A stretch of 6,725 nucleotides of DNA from JBEKJU01 sp050011095 (GCA_050011095.1 JBEKJU010000202.1:1-6725); one strand, 5' to 3'; numbered from the stretch's first letter, positions 1-6,457 are shown. The notes: generated by a model not told the origin, from the letters alone. Numbers and translations: made by a program.

Positions 1-159
1 GCTCGGAAGGAAATAAATGAGTCGGATGGCGAAGGATTTTTGGCCGATCGGCGAGGCGCGGAAAGGCCAAATGTACTGGATGTACATGACCTTTTCGCAA
101 CGAAGCGGGCGGACAAAAAGACAAGCCAGATGGCCCATTTATTTTCTGACGAGCCCTAA
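1..159 (+). CDS. C-terminal fragment of an unrecognised protein (5' truncated by the window)
   Basis: Reading frame 1 is open from the first base to a TAA at 157-159, giving 52 residues that end in HLFSDEP. The fragment is hydrophilic and charged, with a normal mix of Asp, Glu, Lys and Arg, and it looks more protein-like than the competing frame 2 reading (ATG at 17), which is unusually rich in Met, Trp and Arg. I recognise no domain or motif and assign no function. The gene would be convergent with the protease gene at 258-1295, with about 100 bp between the two stops. GC at third codon positions is only about 52% by hand count, so codon bias gives weak support. An alternative is that this stretch is non-coding. 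Confidence 0.35.
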   Translation, partial: ARKEINESDGEGFLADRRGAERPNVLDVHDLFATKRADKKTSQMAHLFSDEP

Positions 160-185
160 TGTGGATGCCGAAGATAAGCAACTCG

Positions 186-215
186 ATATAAATCCCCCAC
201 CAATGAGAGGGGGAT
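186..215 (-). terminator. Hairpin downstream of the HtrA-like gene, candidate Rho-independent terminator
   Basis: A perfect 7-bp inverted repeat, ATCCCCC (192-198) and GGGGGAT (209-215), encloses a 10-nt loop. Read on the minus strand, the stem lies about 43 nt past the protease stop codon and is followed by TTATAT, a short imperfect U-rich tail. On the plus strand it is followed by G-rich sequence, so termination in that direction is unlikely. The stem is strong but the U-tract is poor, hence the moderate confidence. It could instead be a dispersed repeat hairpin. Confidence 0.45.
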
Positions 216-257
216 GGGGGCTTCGACGGGGCGCGGAAGGAGAGGGGGGAGATTTTT

Positions 258-1295
258 TCAGACGGCCGGGGCTGCCTCGGTCGGGACAATAAGGAGGTGG
301 AGTTTTTCCGTACCCCGGATCACGGTGATGGCGACCTGGCTTCCGAAGGGCCACTCCGTGAGGAAGCGATGGAGGTCGTCTATGGTGGCCACCTCCTGCC
401 CGCCAATTCCGATGATGAGGTCTCCTACCCTTATCCCCGCCTTCGCCGCCGGACCCTGCGCATCGACGGAGAATACCTCGACGGCGCTTTCCTTCGCGAG
501 ATTGAAGAGCCTCACCAGGCGCTTTTCGAGGGGACGAAGGGTACCGGAAACGCCTAGATAACCCCTACGGACGCGTCCGTGGGATAGAAGCTGGGATACA
601 ACCCAACTCGCCGTTTTTGAAGGGATGGCAAAGGCGATCCCCTGGGCCATGGCGATGATCGCCGTGTTGATGCCCATTACCTGGCCATGGGAATTGACGA
701 GAGGCCCCCCCGAGTTTCCCGGGTTCAGGGGCGCCGTGTGCTGTATGATATTCTCGATAAGTCGGCCCTCCGTGGTCCGTAGGCCCCTTCCGAGGGCGCT
801 TACGACGCCGGTGGAGACGGTGGAATCGAAGCCGAGGGGGTTGCCGATGGCGATAACGAGGGTGCCCGGACGGAGCGACGCCGAATCGCCCAGGGGGGCA
901 TGGATCAGGCCCGCGGCATTCGCCTGGATCAGGGCAAGATCGGTGGGAGGGTCGATGCCGACAAGCCGCGTCCGCAGGACCTTGCCGTCGGTAAACCGGG
1001 CATCCACCTGACGTGCCTGGGCGATCACGTGGTGGTTGGTGAGGATGTATCCGTCAGGGGCGATGACAATCCCCGAGCCGGCGGCGGCGGGAAGGGCGCG
1101 GCCCTTCTGAATGCGGACGGCGATGCTGACTACGGCCGGCGCAATCTCTTCAACGACGCGGGTAACCGCCCGGGAATAGGCATCGAGTATCTCGATGTCG
1201 GACGCTAATGGCTCTGGTATGCTATTCACAATACATATCCGTCGAAGTGAATCGGGAATCGAACGTATAGAATAAATATAATCCCCTTTTGTCAT
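258..1295 (-). CDS. HtrA/DegP-like S1C serine protease with one PDZ domain, no signal peptide
   Basis: A 345-residue trypsin-like protease of the HtrA/Deg family (MEROPS S1C). The catalytic domain spans about residues 40-240, with the triad visible as His89 (ILTNHHV), Asp119 (PPTDLAL) and Ser195 (NPGNSGGPL). A single PDZ domain follows from about 245 (GYLGV) to about 335, with GIRVGDLIIGIGGQ as its central strand-turn. Family members cleave unfolded or damaged proteins, usually in the periplasm, often as trimers. Here the N-terminus (MTKGDYIYSI...) has no hydrophobic signal or anchor helix, so a cytoplasmic location is possible. I chose the ATG at 1295 because GGGGGAG lies 7 nt upstream. The frame stays open back to 1532, but that extension is Arg/Pro-rich, lacks a signal peptide and would overlap livH. 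The gene is divergent from livH. Its substrate is unknown, and linkage to the transporter may be coincidental. Confidence 0.9.
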   Translation of the reverse strand: MTKGDYIYSIRSIPDSLRRICIVNSIPEPLASDIEILDAYSRAVTRVVEEIAPAVVSIAVRIQKGRALPAAAGSGIVIAPDGYILTNHHVIAQARQVDARFTDGKVLRTRLVGIDPPTDLALIQANAAGLIHAPLGDSASLRPGTLVIAIGNPLGFDSTVSTGVVSALGRGLRTTEGRLIENIIQHTAPLNPGNSGGPLVNSHGQVMGINTAIIAMAQGIAFAIPSKTASWVVSQLLSHGRVRRGYLGVSGTLRPLEKRLVRLFNLAKESAVEVFSVDAQGPAAKAGIRVGDLIIGIGGQEVATIDDLHRFLTEWPFGSQVAITVIRGTEKLHLLIVPTEAAPAV

Positions 1296-1302
1296 GGTGT
1301 CT

Positions 1303-1309
1303 CTCCCCC
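1303..1309 (-). promoter_or_regulatory. Ribosome binding site of the HtrA-like protease
   Basis: On the minus strand GGGGGAG ends 7 nt before the ATG at 1295. This is the best Shine-Dalgarno match in the leader and decides the start in favour of 1295 over the longer open frame. No convincing sigma70 promoter for this gene was found in the 231-bp intergenic region. Confidence 0.65.
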
Positions 1310-1396
1310 GGACGCCATAATTTCCATGCCTCTCCGGATGACATGTTTCGATGCGGCGGCGTGTCGCGCGATGTCCGAACAGAGAGGCCTCTGCAC

Positions 1397-1411
1397 CGGG
1401 CGCCACGCCCG
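1397..1411. promoter_or_regulatory. GC-rich inverted repeat in the protease/livH divergent region
   Basis: CGGGCG (1397-1402) and CGCCCG (1406-1411) form a perfect 6-bp inverted repeat around the 3-nt spacer CCA. It lies about 100 bp upstream of the protease start and about 40 bp upstream of the candidate livH -35 box. It could be a hairpin in the protease mRNA leader, a protein-binding site, or chance in GC-rich DNA. Confidence 0.25.
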
Positions 1412-1451
1412 CAGTATCAGGGGGAAAGGGCGAGAGGACGGGCGAAATCCT

Positions 1452-1481
1452 TTGACATCCCACAGCCGGTGTGGTTAAGAT
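1452..1481 (+). promoter_or_regulatory. Candidate sigma70 promoter of the livHMGF operon
   Basis: A consensus -35 box TTGACA (1452-1457) is followed, after 18 bp, by TAAGAT (1476-1481), which matches TATAAT at four of six positions. Transcription would start near 1488, leaving a leader of about 40 nt before the livH ATG at 1527. It is the only good TTGACA on this strand in the region and it points at livH. The spacer is one base longer than optimal and the -10 is imperfect, so an activator may assist. Confidence 0.5.
1460..1474. promoter_or_regulatory. 15-bp palindrome in the livH promoter spacer, candidate operator
   Basis: CCACAGCCGGTGTGG is an inverted repeat with perfect 5-bp arms CCACA and TGTGG around a 5-bp centre. 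It lies entirely between the candidate -35 and -10 boxes of the liv operon. A dimeric regulator bound here would occlude RNA polymerase, so repression of the transporter operon is the simplest inference. No regulator for it can be named. Confidence 0.35.
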
Positions 1482-1526
1482 TTTATCCTTCAAGGCCCAC
1501 GAAAAGGAGCGGCGGATACAGGGGGA

Positions 1527-2432
1527 ATGCAATTAGACTTCATTTACGCCATCTGTCCTCCCGGGGTTTTGGGCCAAATCCTCGTGGGTTTGAGCCGCAC
1601 GGTCATTCTCTTCATCGTGTCGTCGGGCTTAACCCTCATACTCGGCGTCCTTCGCATCCCCAACGTGGCCCATGGCTCCCTTTACATGATAGGCGCTTTC
1701 ATGGCCTTCAGCGTTTCGAAGGCGGCCGGCGGCGGCAATCCCGGTTTCTGGCTGGCCCTGGTTGTTGCCCCCCTCGGCGTTGCCCTCTTGAGCCTGATAT
1801 GTGAGCGGGGCCTGTTTCGCTACCTCTACGAAGGCGAGCACCTGATGCTCCTTTTGCTCACCTTTGCCCTTTCTCTCGTATTCGGTGATCTCGTGAAGCT
1901 CGTCTGGGGCGGCGAGTACAGGTCGGTTCCCGTGCCCCCGGTCTTCCAGGGGTTCGTCCCGCTCTTCGGGGGGCTCCCCTTCCCCATATATAATCTGTTT
2001 TTGCTCATCCTGGGCCCCTTCGTGGCCATCGGCCTTTGGCTTCTCGTCAGCAGGACGCGGACAGGGAAGATCGCGAGGGCGGCGGCGGTCGACAGGGAGA
2101 TGGTCCAGGCGGTGGGCATCAACGTGAACCGCGTCAACGCGTCTGTATTCGTTGTCGGCTGCCTCCTCGCCGGCCTCGGGGGCGCCCTCGTCGCGCCCAC
2201 GGTGAGCGTCACCCTCGGCATGGACAGCACCTTAATCATAGAGGCCTTTCTCATCGTCATCATGGGCGGACTGGGCAACGTGTGGGGTGCGCTTCTCGGC
2301 GCCTTGATCTTCGGTCTCACCCAATCGCTCGGCATCCTCCTTTGGCCGCAATTCGGCATCATTTTTCCGTACATCGCGGTGGTCGTCGTGCTCTTCTTCA
2401 GGCCTACGGGTCTCCTCAAATCGACGTGGTAA
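1527..2432 (+). CDS. livH: Branched-chain amino acid ABC transporter permease LivH
   Basis: A 301-residue inner-membrane permease of the LivH family, one of two channel-forming subunits of a HAAT-type importer. About seven or eight hydrophobic segments are visible, roughly at residues 16-40, 74-92, 105-127, 155-175, 207-225, 236-262 and 279-291. The family motif near the first helix reads SGLTLILGVLRIPNVAHG (33-50). The cytoplasmic loop that docks the ATPases is recognisable at about 176-203 (RTRTGKIARAAAVDREMV, then AVGINVNRV). Length is normal for LivH. The start is the ATG at 1527. A strong AAGGAG (1504-1509) lies 17 nt upstream, too far for good spacing, and GGGGGA abuts the ATG, so translation initiation is unusual. 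It is the first gene of the operon and livM begins 4 bp after its stop. The substrate could be Leu/Ile/Val or another amino acid, amide or carboxylate. Confidence 0.93.
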   Translation: MQLDFIYAICPPGVLGQILVGLSRTVILFIVSSGLTLILGVLRIPNVAHGSLYMIGAFMAFSVSKAAGGGNPGFWLALVVAPLGVALLSLICERGLFRYLYEGEHLMLLLLTFALSLVFGDLVKLVWGGEYRSVPVPPVFQGFVPLFGGLPFPIYNLFLLILGPFVAIGLWLLVSRTRTGKIARAAAVDREMVQAVGINVNRVNASVFVVGCLLAGLGGALVAPTVSVTLGMDSTLIIEAFLIVIMGGLGNVWGALLGALIFGLTQSLGILLWPQFGIIFPYIAVVVVLFFRPTGLLKSTW

Positions 2433-2436
2433 GCGA

Positions 2437-3426
2437 GTGACAGGGCTGGCTACGCACAGAAAAAACCTTATCGTCGTCGCCGCCGTCATTATGCTCTTCC
2501 TCTTCCCGCTTCTCCTGCCCCGTTTTTATGTCTACATGGCCGCAATCGTCCTGATCTACGGCCTCGCGGCGACGAGCCTCAACCTGGCGCTCGGCTTCGG
2601 CGGCATATACCAGTTCCACCATGCGGTCTTCTACGGCGCGGGCGCCTACGGGGCGGCCCTCATAATGACGAAAACCGGGCTCTCACCGTGGCTTGGCTTT
2701 ATTGTCGGACCCCTCGTGGCCGCCATGCTGGGGCTCGTCATGGGCCTCATTTGTATCCGCCTCTCGAAGCTCTATTTCGGCATGCTTCAGATCTCGCTCG
2801 GCTCCCTCGTGTGGGCCATCGTCTACCGTTGGTATTCCTTCACGGGCGGGGATGATGGGATCCACGGCATCCCGGTGCCCGACATCATCTCCTCGGGCCC
2901 GGCTGCCTACTATTTTACGCTGGTGGTCACACTCGCCTGCATGTATATCATATACAGGATCCTGAATGCGCCCTTCGGCAGCGTCCTGCAGGCGATTCGT
3001 GACAACACGGTGAGGAGCGGGATGATCGGGGTGAACGTGAAAAGACACCAGCTCATGGCGCTCGTGATCGCCTCCTTTTTCGCCGGCATCGCCGGCAGCC
3101 TTTTCGTCGTGGTCGATAATACCGTTTTCCCCGATATGCTCTTCTGGACCCTTTCGATGGAAATGGTGATCATGTGTCTTCTGGGCGGCTGGCTCACCTT
3201 TCCGGGGCCCATGCTCGGGGCTGCCGTGATCGTGGCGCTGCGCACCTTCGTGAGCACCTACACCGTCTACTGGGCGCTCGTCCTCGGCATCATCATGATG
3301 CTCGTCATATTCTTTCTGCCCGAGGGGATCCTCGGCTGGCTGATTCAGTACGTCGGCAGACATCACGGGACCGCCTCGAAGGAAGACGGGCAGAAGGCGG
3401 CATACGCGGGGACAGGTAAATGCTGA
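2437..3426 (+). CDS. livM: Branched-chain amino acid ABC transporter permease LivM
   Basis: A 329-residue second permease of the HAAT importer, pairing with LivH in the inner membrane. LivM family motifs are visible: TSLNLALGFGGIYQFHHAVF (46-65) corresponds to the usual GQLSLGHAAFF region. TGGDDGI (136-142) is the characteristic TGG-(A/D)-D-G-(I/L) segment. The ATPase-docking loop is APFGSVLQAIRDNTVRSGMI (178-197) followed by GVNVKRH. Hydrophobic segments begin at about 11-28 and continue through about 280-297, with a short hydrophilic C-tail (about 307-329). The start is a GTG, 4 bp after the livH stop with only a weak Shine-Dalgarno, which suggests translational coupling. The 3' end overlaps the livG start by 7 bp. 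Identification of the family is secure; the transported compound is not determinable from this subunit. Confidence 0.93.
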   Translation: MTGLATHRKNLIVVAAVIMLFLFPLLLPRFYVYMAAIVLIYGLAATSLNLALGFGGIYQFHHAVFYGAGAYGAALIMTKTGLSPWLGFIVGPLVAAMLGLVMGLICIRLSKLYFGMLQISLGSLVWAIVYRWYSFTGGDDGIHGIPVPDIISSGPAAYYFTLVVTLACMYIIYRILNAPFGSVLQAIRDNTVRSGMIGVNVKRHQLMALVIASFFAGIAGSLFVVVDNTVFPDMLFWTLSMEMVIMCLLGGWLTFPGPMLGAAVIVALRTFVSTYTVYWALVLGIIMMLVIFFLPEGILGWLIQYVGRHHGTASKEDGQKAAYAGTGKC

Positions 3427-4169
3427 AGATCAGAGGTCTCAGCAAATCGTTTTCAGGGTTCAAGGCGGTCAACGGCGCGAATCTCGACGTCGCGAAGGGG
3501 GAGACCGTCGCGGTGATCGGACCGAACGGCGCCGGCAAGACGACGTTCTTCAACCTGGTCACGGGCATCCTGAAACCCGATGCGGGGAGTGTCCTCTTCA
3601 AGGGTGAGGATATCACGGGCATGCCTCCCCACGGGGTGTGCAAGAAGGGCCTCTCGCGCTCCTTCCAGGTGGTCAACGTATTTCCACGCCTCACGGTGTT
3701 CGAGAATGTCCGCGTCTCGGTGCTCGCGAAAGAGCGCAAGACGTGGAGCATGTTCACGCCGGCAAAGAGGTTGGCCACGGACAAGACGGCGGAAGTTATC
3801 GAGAGCGTCGGTCTTTCCGACAAGAAGGACCGGTTGAGCGCGGCCCTCTCCCACGGGGACAGAAAGGTGCTGGAGATTGCCCTCGCGCTCGGCTGCAGTC
3901 CCGAGTTCCTCATCCTCGACGAGCCTACCGCGGGAATGTCCCCGGAGGAGACGGCCCGGTGCATCGACCTTATACGGAAGCTCTCACGGGACCTCGGTCT
4001 GACCATACTCTTCTGCGAGCATGACATGGAACTCGTCTTCGCGATTGCCAACCGCATCATGGTGATGGTTCGCGGCTCCACCGTCGTGCAGGGCTCCTGC
4101 GACGAGGTGCGGCGGAACCAGGCCGTGCAGGAGGCGTATCTCGGCGGGGGTGACGCCTGCTCAACGTGA
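3420..4169 (+). CDS. livG: Branched-chain amino acid ABC transporter ATP-binding protein LivG
   Basis: A 249-residue cytoplasmic ATPase that powers the LivHM channel. Nucleotide-binding motifs are complete: Walker A GPNGAGKT (34-41, Lys40), Q-loop Gln83 (SFQVVNVFP), signature LSHGDRK (143-149), Walker B LILDEP (164-169, catalytic Glu168) and H-loop His201 (CEHDME). The signature departs from LSGGQ but resembles the LS(Y/H)G form usual in LivG. The C-terminal segment ends in NQAVQEAYLGGG, matching the LivG-type tail. Its ATG overlaps the end of livM, sharing ATGCTGA, and its own TGA overlaps the livF start codon, so expression should be coupled along the operon. It is expected to form a heterodimer with LivF. 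Confidence 0.94.
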   Translation: MLKIRGLSKSFSGFKAVNGANLDVAKGETVAVIGPNGAGKTTFFNLVTGILKPDAGSVLFKGEDITGMPPHGVCKKGLSRSFQVVNVFPRLTVFENVRVSVLAKERKTWSMFTPAKRLATDKTAEVIESVGLSDKKDRLSAALSHGDRKVLEIALALGCSPEFLILDEPTAGMSPEETARCIDLIRKLSRDLGLTILFCEHDMELVFAIANRIMVMVRGSTVVQGSCDEVRRNQAVQEAYLGGGDACST

Positions 4170-4846
4170 AGGGGATTCACACCTATTACGGCCTCAGCCA
4201 CATCCTCTACGACGTGTCGCTTGACGTATCGAAGGGAGAGATCGTCGGGCTCCTCGGGAGGAACGGCGCCGGCAAGAGCACAACCATGAAAAGCATAGGG
4301 GGGCTCACGCCGCCGAGGCAGGGAACGATCACCTTCCACGGCGCGCCTGTCGCCGGTAAGCGCGCATACCTTCTCGTGAGGCAGGGCATCGTCTATGTGC
4401 CCGATGACCGGAGGGTTTTTGCGGACCTCTCCGTCGATGACAATCTGGAGATCACGTTCCGGCGCACTGCCGAATGGAACAAAGACCGCATATACGGTCT
4501 CTTTCCAGCCCTCCGGGATATCAAGGGGCGGCGCGCGGGCAATCTGAGCGGCGGTGAACAGCAGATGCTTGCCATTGGGCGGGCCCTGATGACCGGTCCC
4601 GAGCTGCTTTTACTCGATGAGCCGACGGAGGGACTCGCCCCGCTGATCGTGCGCGATCTGGAGGAGCAAATCCTGAAATTGAGAGACGCGGGCATCAGCA
4701 TCCTGCTCTCGGAACAGAACATAAAGTCCGCGATGAAACTGATCGGGAGGGCGTACGTCATCGACAATGGCCGGATCAGGTTCGCAGGAACCAGTGCCGA
4801 CCTTGAAGCCAATCAGGATGTAAAGGAAAAGTATCTGATGGTCTAG
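4166..4846 (+). CDS. livF: Branched-chain amino acid ABC transporter ATP-binding protein LivF
   Basis: A cytoplasmic ATPase, 226 residues from the GTG at 4166, and the partner of LivG. Motifs: Walker A GRNGAGKST (31-39, Lys37), the LivF-type loop YVPDDRRVF (77-85), canonical signature LSGGEQQ (127-133) and Walker B LLLLDEP (147-153). The switch position reads SEQN (182-185), where Gln replaces the His seen in LivG, as is usual in LivF proteins. The reading GIHTYYG near the start is the LivF hallmark. Family proteins normally have about three residues (M-L-x) before V-K/R-G, and the sequence upstream in frame reads CTG CTC AAC, so a CTG start at 4157 is a real alternative. The GTG overlaps the livG stop in GTGA. 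It is the last gene of the operon. Confidence 0.92.
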   Translation: MKGIHTYYGLSHILYDVSLDVSKGEIVGLLGRNGAGKSTTMKSIGGLTPPRQGTITFHGAPVAGKRAYLLVRQGIVYVPDDRRVFADLSVDDNLEITFRRTAEWNKDRIYGLFPALRDIKGRRAGNLSGGEQQMLAIGRALMTGPELLLLDEPTEGLAPLIVRDLEEQILKLRDAGISILLSEQNIKSAMKLIGRAYVIDNGRIRFAGTSADLEANQDVKEKYLMV

Positions 4847-4859
4847 CCTTGCCCAAGAG

Positions 4860-4887
4860 CGCCTGGGGCCTCGCTATGCCCAGGGCG
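4860..4887. terminator. Weak hairpin at the livF / thiamine-diphosphate enzyme convergence
   Basis: CCTGGG (4862-4867) and CCCAGG (4879-4884) form a 6-bp stem, extendable by two pairs if the G at 4885 is bulged, around an 11-nt loop. It overlaps the last codons of the minus-strand enzyme gene and lies just past the livF stop. Neither side has a U-run, so it is not a canonical Rho-independent terminator. It may simply damp read-through between the convergent genes. Confidence 0.25.
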
Positions 4888-6448
4888 GAGGAAAGGTCGG
4901 GTGGCGGAATTCGACAAGATAGGGTTCATCCCAGGAGACATCATGACGAAAGATGTCGTCGAGGTCTTCGAGGCTCTCCGCCCTTTTGGACTTGATGCCG
5001 AAGGCTTGGGCGAGGCCGGGGAAATCGGGGTCGTGGAGTTCCATCGTCCCTTCGATGGCGTACCGCTTTTTCATGTAGTCCTCAAGCACGCCGAAGGCGC
5101 CGTTATTGTAGACGAGGACCACGGCGGGGATATCGTACGCCCTTGCGGTCGCCAGTTCCCCGGCGACCGCGGAAAAACTTCCATCTCCCGTGATGCAGAG
5201 GCAGGGATTTCCAGGTTTGCCGAGCTTTGCGCCCAAGGCGGCGGAAAATCCGTAGAAAATCGGTGATATCCCCCTCGGGCTGAGGAAGCTGCGCGGATAA
5301 TATGCGGGAAAGTAATATTCGGCCCAGTAGGAGATCAGGTTGAGGTCCCAGACGGTAACGGTCTCATCCGGTATGGACCGTCTCAGATGCATCGCGACCT
5401 GAAAGCCCGGGTTTTTTTCAAGCAGGGCCTCTTCCCGCTGCCGGCTCCCCTTCAGTCTTTCCATGTCCCACGACGACCTTTTGCCTTTCATGATATGGCT
5501 GAGGCCTTCAACGGCGTCTCCCATGCGGCCCGCCACGGCGAGGTCCGCCGGGTAATTCCGTTCGATCCACCGGTCATCGACGTCTATGTGGACCAGGCGG
5601 CCGAGTTTCACCCCCCGCCTTTTCGTATCGACGTCCCTGAGCCTCGTCCCGAGGGCGATCGTGACATCGGAGGCCCGCAAGACCTCGCGGGCGATCCCCT
5701 TGGCCATCACATTGCCGAGGACGTACCCGTTGTCCTCCCTCACGACGCCCTTGCCCCCCGTGCTCGTGAGAAAGGGGATGGCCGATTCCCTGCACATGGT
5801 ATCGAGGATGTCTCCCAGGGCGTATCCCTTTAAGCCGCCCCCCGCGATGATGACGGGCCTTTCCGTGCCTTTGAGCGCCCTTTCGAGGGGCTCGGGGTCG
5901 AAGGGCGTTTCCTTGCCGGGGCCGCCGCATTCGTGCCCGGCAAGAGGGACCTCTCTCTCGAGGAGGCGATAGGGGATGGATACGAGCACGGGTCCCTGCC
6001 TGGGCGACACCGCCGTCCGGAAGGCCGCCTCCAGTGTGAAGAGGAGGTCTCTTTCACCGGAGATGACAAAAATGCCCTTGGTTATGTTCGTGAAGAGTGC
6101 TTCCGGCTCCCGCACGCCGTGGAGGATGCCTTTCGCCACGTTCTTTCTATCCACGTCGACAAACAGGATCACCAGGGGCACGTCATCCCCATGGGCCTCC
6201 ATGCAGGCGGTGACGACATTGCCGAGACCGGGGCCGGGCGTCACGAGTAGAACGGCCGCCTCCCCCGTAACCCTCGCGAAGCCGTCGGCCATAAAGGCCG
6301 TGGTCGCCTCGTGTCTCCCCATGAGAACCGTGATTTTTGAGCGAAACAGGGCCGAGTTCAGGGGCAGGGTATGAATACCGGGCAAATGGAAGATATATTT
6401 GATGTTCCTGTGTTCCAAAAACTGTACGATTGCCGCGTTTACCAGCAT
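4874..6448 (-). CDS. Thiamine-diphosphate-dependent enzyme, acetolactate synthase/benzoylformate decarboxylase superfamily, substrate unassigned
   Basis: A 524-residue protein with the three-domain plan of 2-oxo acid decarboxylases and acetolactate synthases. The N-terminal pyrimidine-binding domain (about 1-165) holds the cofactor-activating glutamate, Glu47 in GRHEATTAFMADGFAR, and the PGPG loop at 71-74. The central domain (about 185-320) carries IAGGGLKG, and VTIALGTRLRDVD at 262-274. The C-terminal diphosphate-binding domain has the GDG-x24-NN motif (Gly421-Asp422-Gly423 to Asn448-Asn449) for Mg-thiamine diphosphate. The enzyme should therefore form the thiamine carbanion on a 2-oxo acid. 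After NN the sequence is GAFGVLEDYMKKRY, lacking the Gln-Trp seen in classical acetohydroxyacid synthases, and no IlvN-type regulatory subunit gene is adjacent. A decarboxylase or specialised lyase fits better than valine/isoleucine synthesis. The ATG at 6448 has no visible Shine-Dalgarno. It is divergent from the XRE gene and convergent with livF. Confidence 0.85.
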   Translation of the reverse strand: MLVNAAIVQFLEHRNIKYIFHLPGIHTLPLNSALFRSKITVLMGRHEATTAFMADGFARVTGEAAVLLVTPGPGLGNVVTACMEAHGDDVPLVILFVDVDRKNVAKGILHGVREPEALFTNITKGIFVISGERDLLFTLEAAFRTAVSPRQGPVLVSIPYRLLEREVPLAGHECGGPGKETPFDPEPLERALKGTERPVIIAGGGLKGYALGDILDTMCRESAIPFLTSTGGKGVVREDNGYVLGNVMAKGIAREVLRASDVTIALGTRLRDVDTKRRGVKLGRLVHIDVDDRWIERNYPADLAVAGRMGDAVEGLSHIMKGKRSSWDMERLKGSRQREEALLEKNPGFQVAMHLRRSIPDETVTVWDLNLISYWAEYYFPAYYPRSFLSPRGISPIFYGFSAALGAKLGKPGNPCLCITGDGSFSAVAGELATARAYDIPAVVLVYNNGAFGVLEDYMKKRYAIEGTMELHDPDFPGLAQAFGIKSKRAESLEDLDDIFRHDVSWDEPYLVEFRHPTFPPPWA

Positions 6449-6457
6449 AATTAGACC

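Noticed and set aside
43..52. 10-bp palindrome GCCGATCGGC
   Set aside because: It is short and lies within probable coding sequence; nothing indicates a binding or integration site.
17..292. Small plus-strand ORF with an AAGGA-type ribosome binding site
   Set aside because: It is rich in Met, Trp and Arg, runs through the hairpin and into the 3' end of the protease gene, and matches no family. The frame 1 reading of 1-159 is more protein-like.
1383..1392. 10-bp palindrome AGAGGCCTCT in the divergent region
   Set aside because: No alignment with a promoter element and no second copy; compatible with chance.
1296..1532. N-terminal extension of the protease to a TTG start at 1532
   Set aside because: The extra 79 residues are Arg/Pro-rich without a signal peptide, overlap the livH start, and ignore the good ribosome binding site before 1295.
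2683..3366. 227-residue antisense ORF opposite livM, very rich in His, Asp and Glu
   Set aside because: Its composition is what results from reading hydrophobic membrane-protein codons backwards. LivM motifs are clear on the plus strand.
3305..4339. 344-residue antisense ORF opposite livG
   Set aside because: It is the reverse-strand shadow of high-GC coding sequence. LivG has all ATPase motifs intact on the plus strand, and the antisense product has no recognisable domain.
5387..5833. 148-residue plus-strand ORF inside the thiamine-diphosphate enzyme gene
   Set aside because: It is a shadow frame of a gene whose catalytic motifs are all on the minus strand.
4874..6448. Naming the thiamine-diphosphate enzyme ilvB (acetohydroxyacid synthase)
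   Set aside because: The Gln-Trp region after the NN motif is absent and no ilvN-like gene is adjacent, so only the superfamily is supported.
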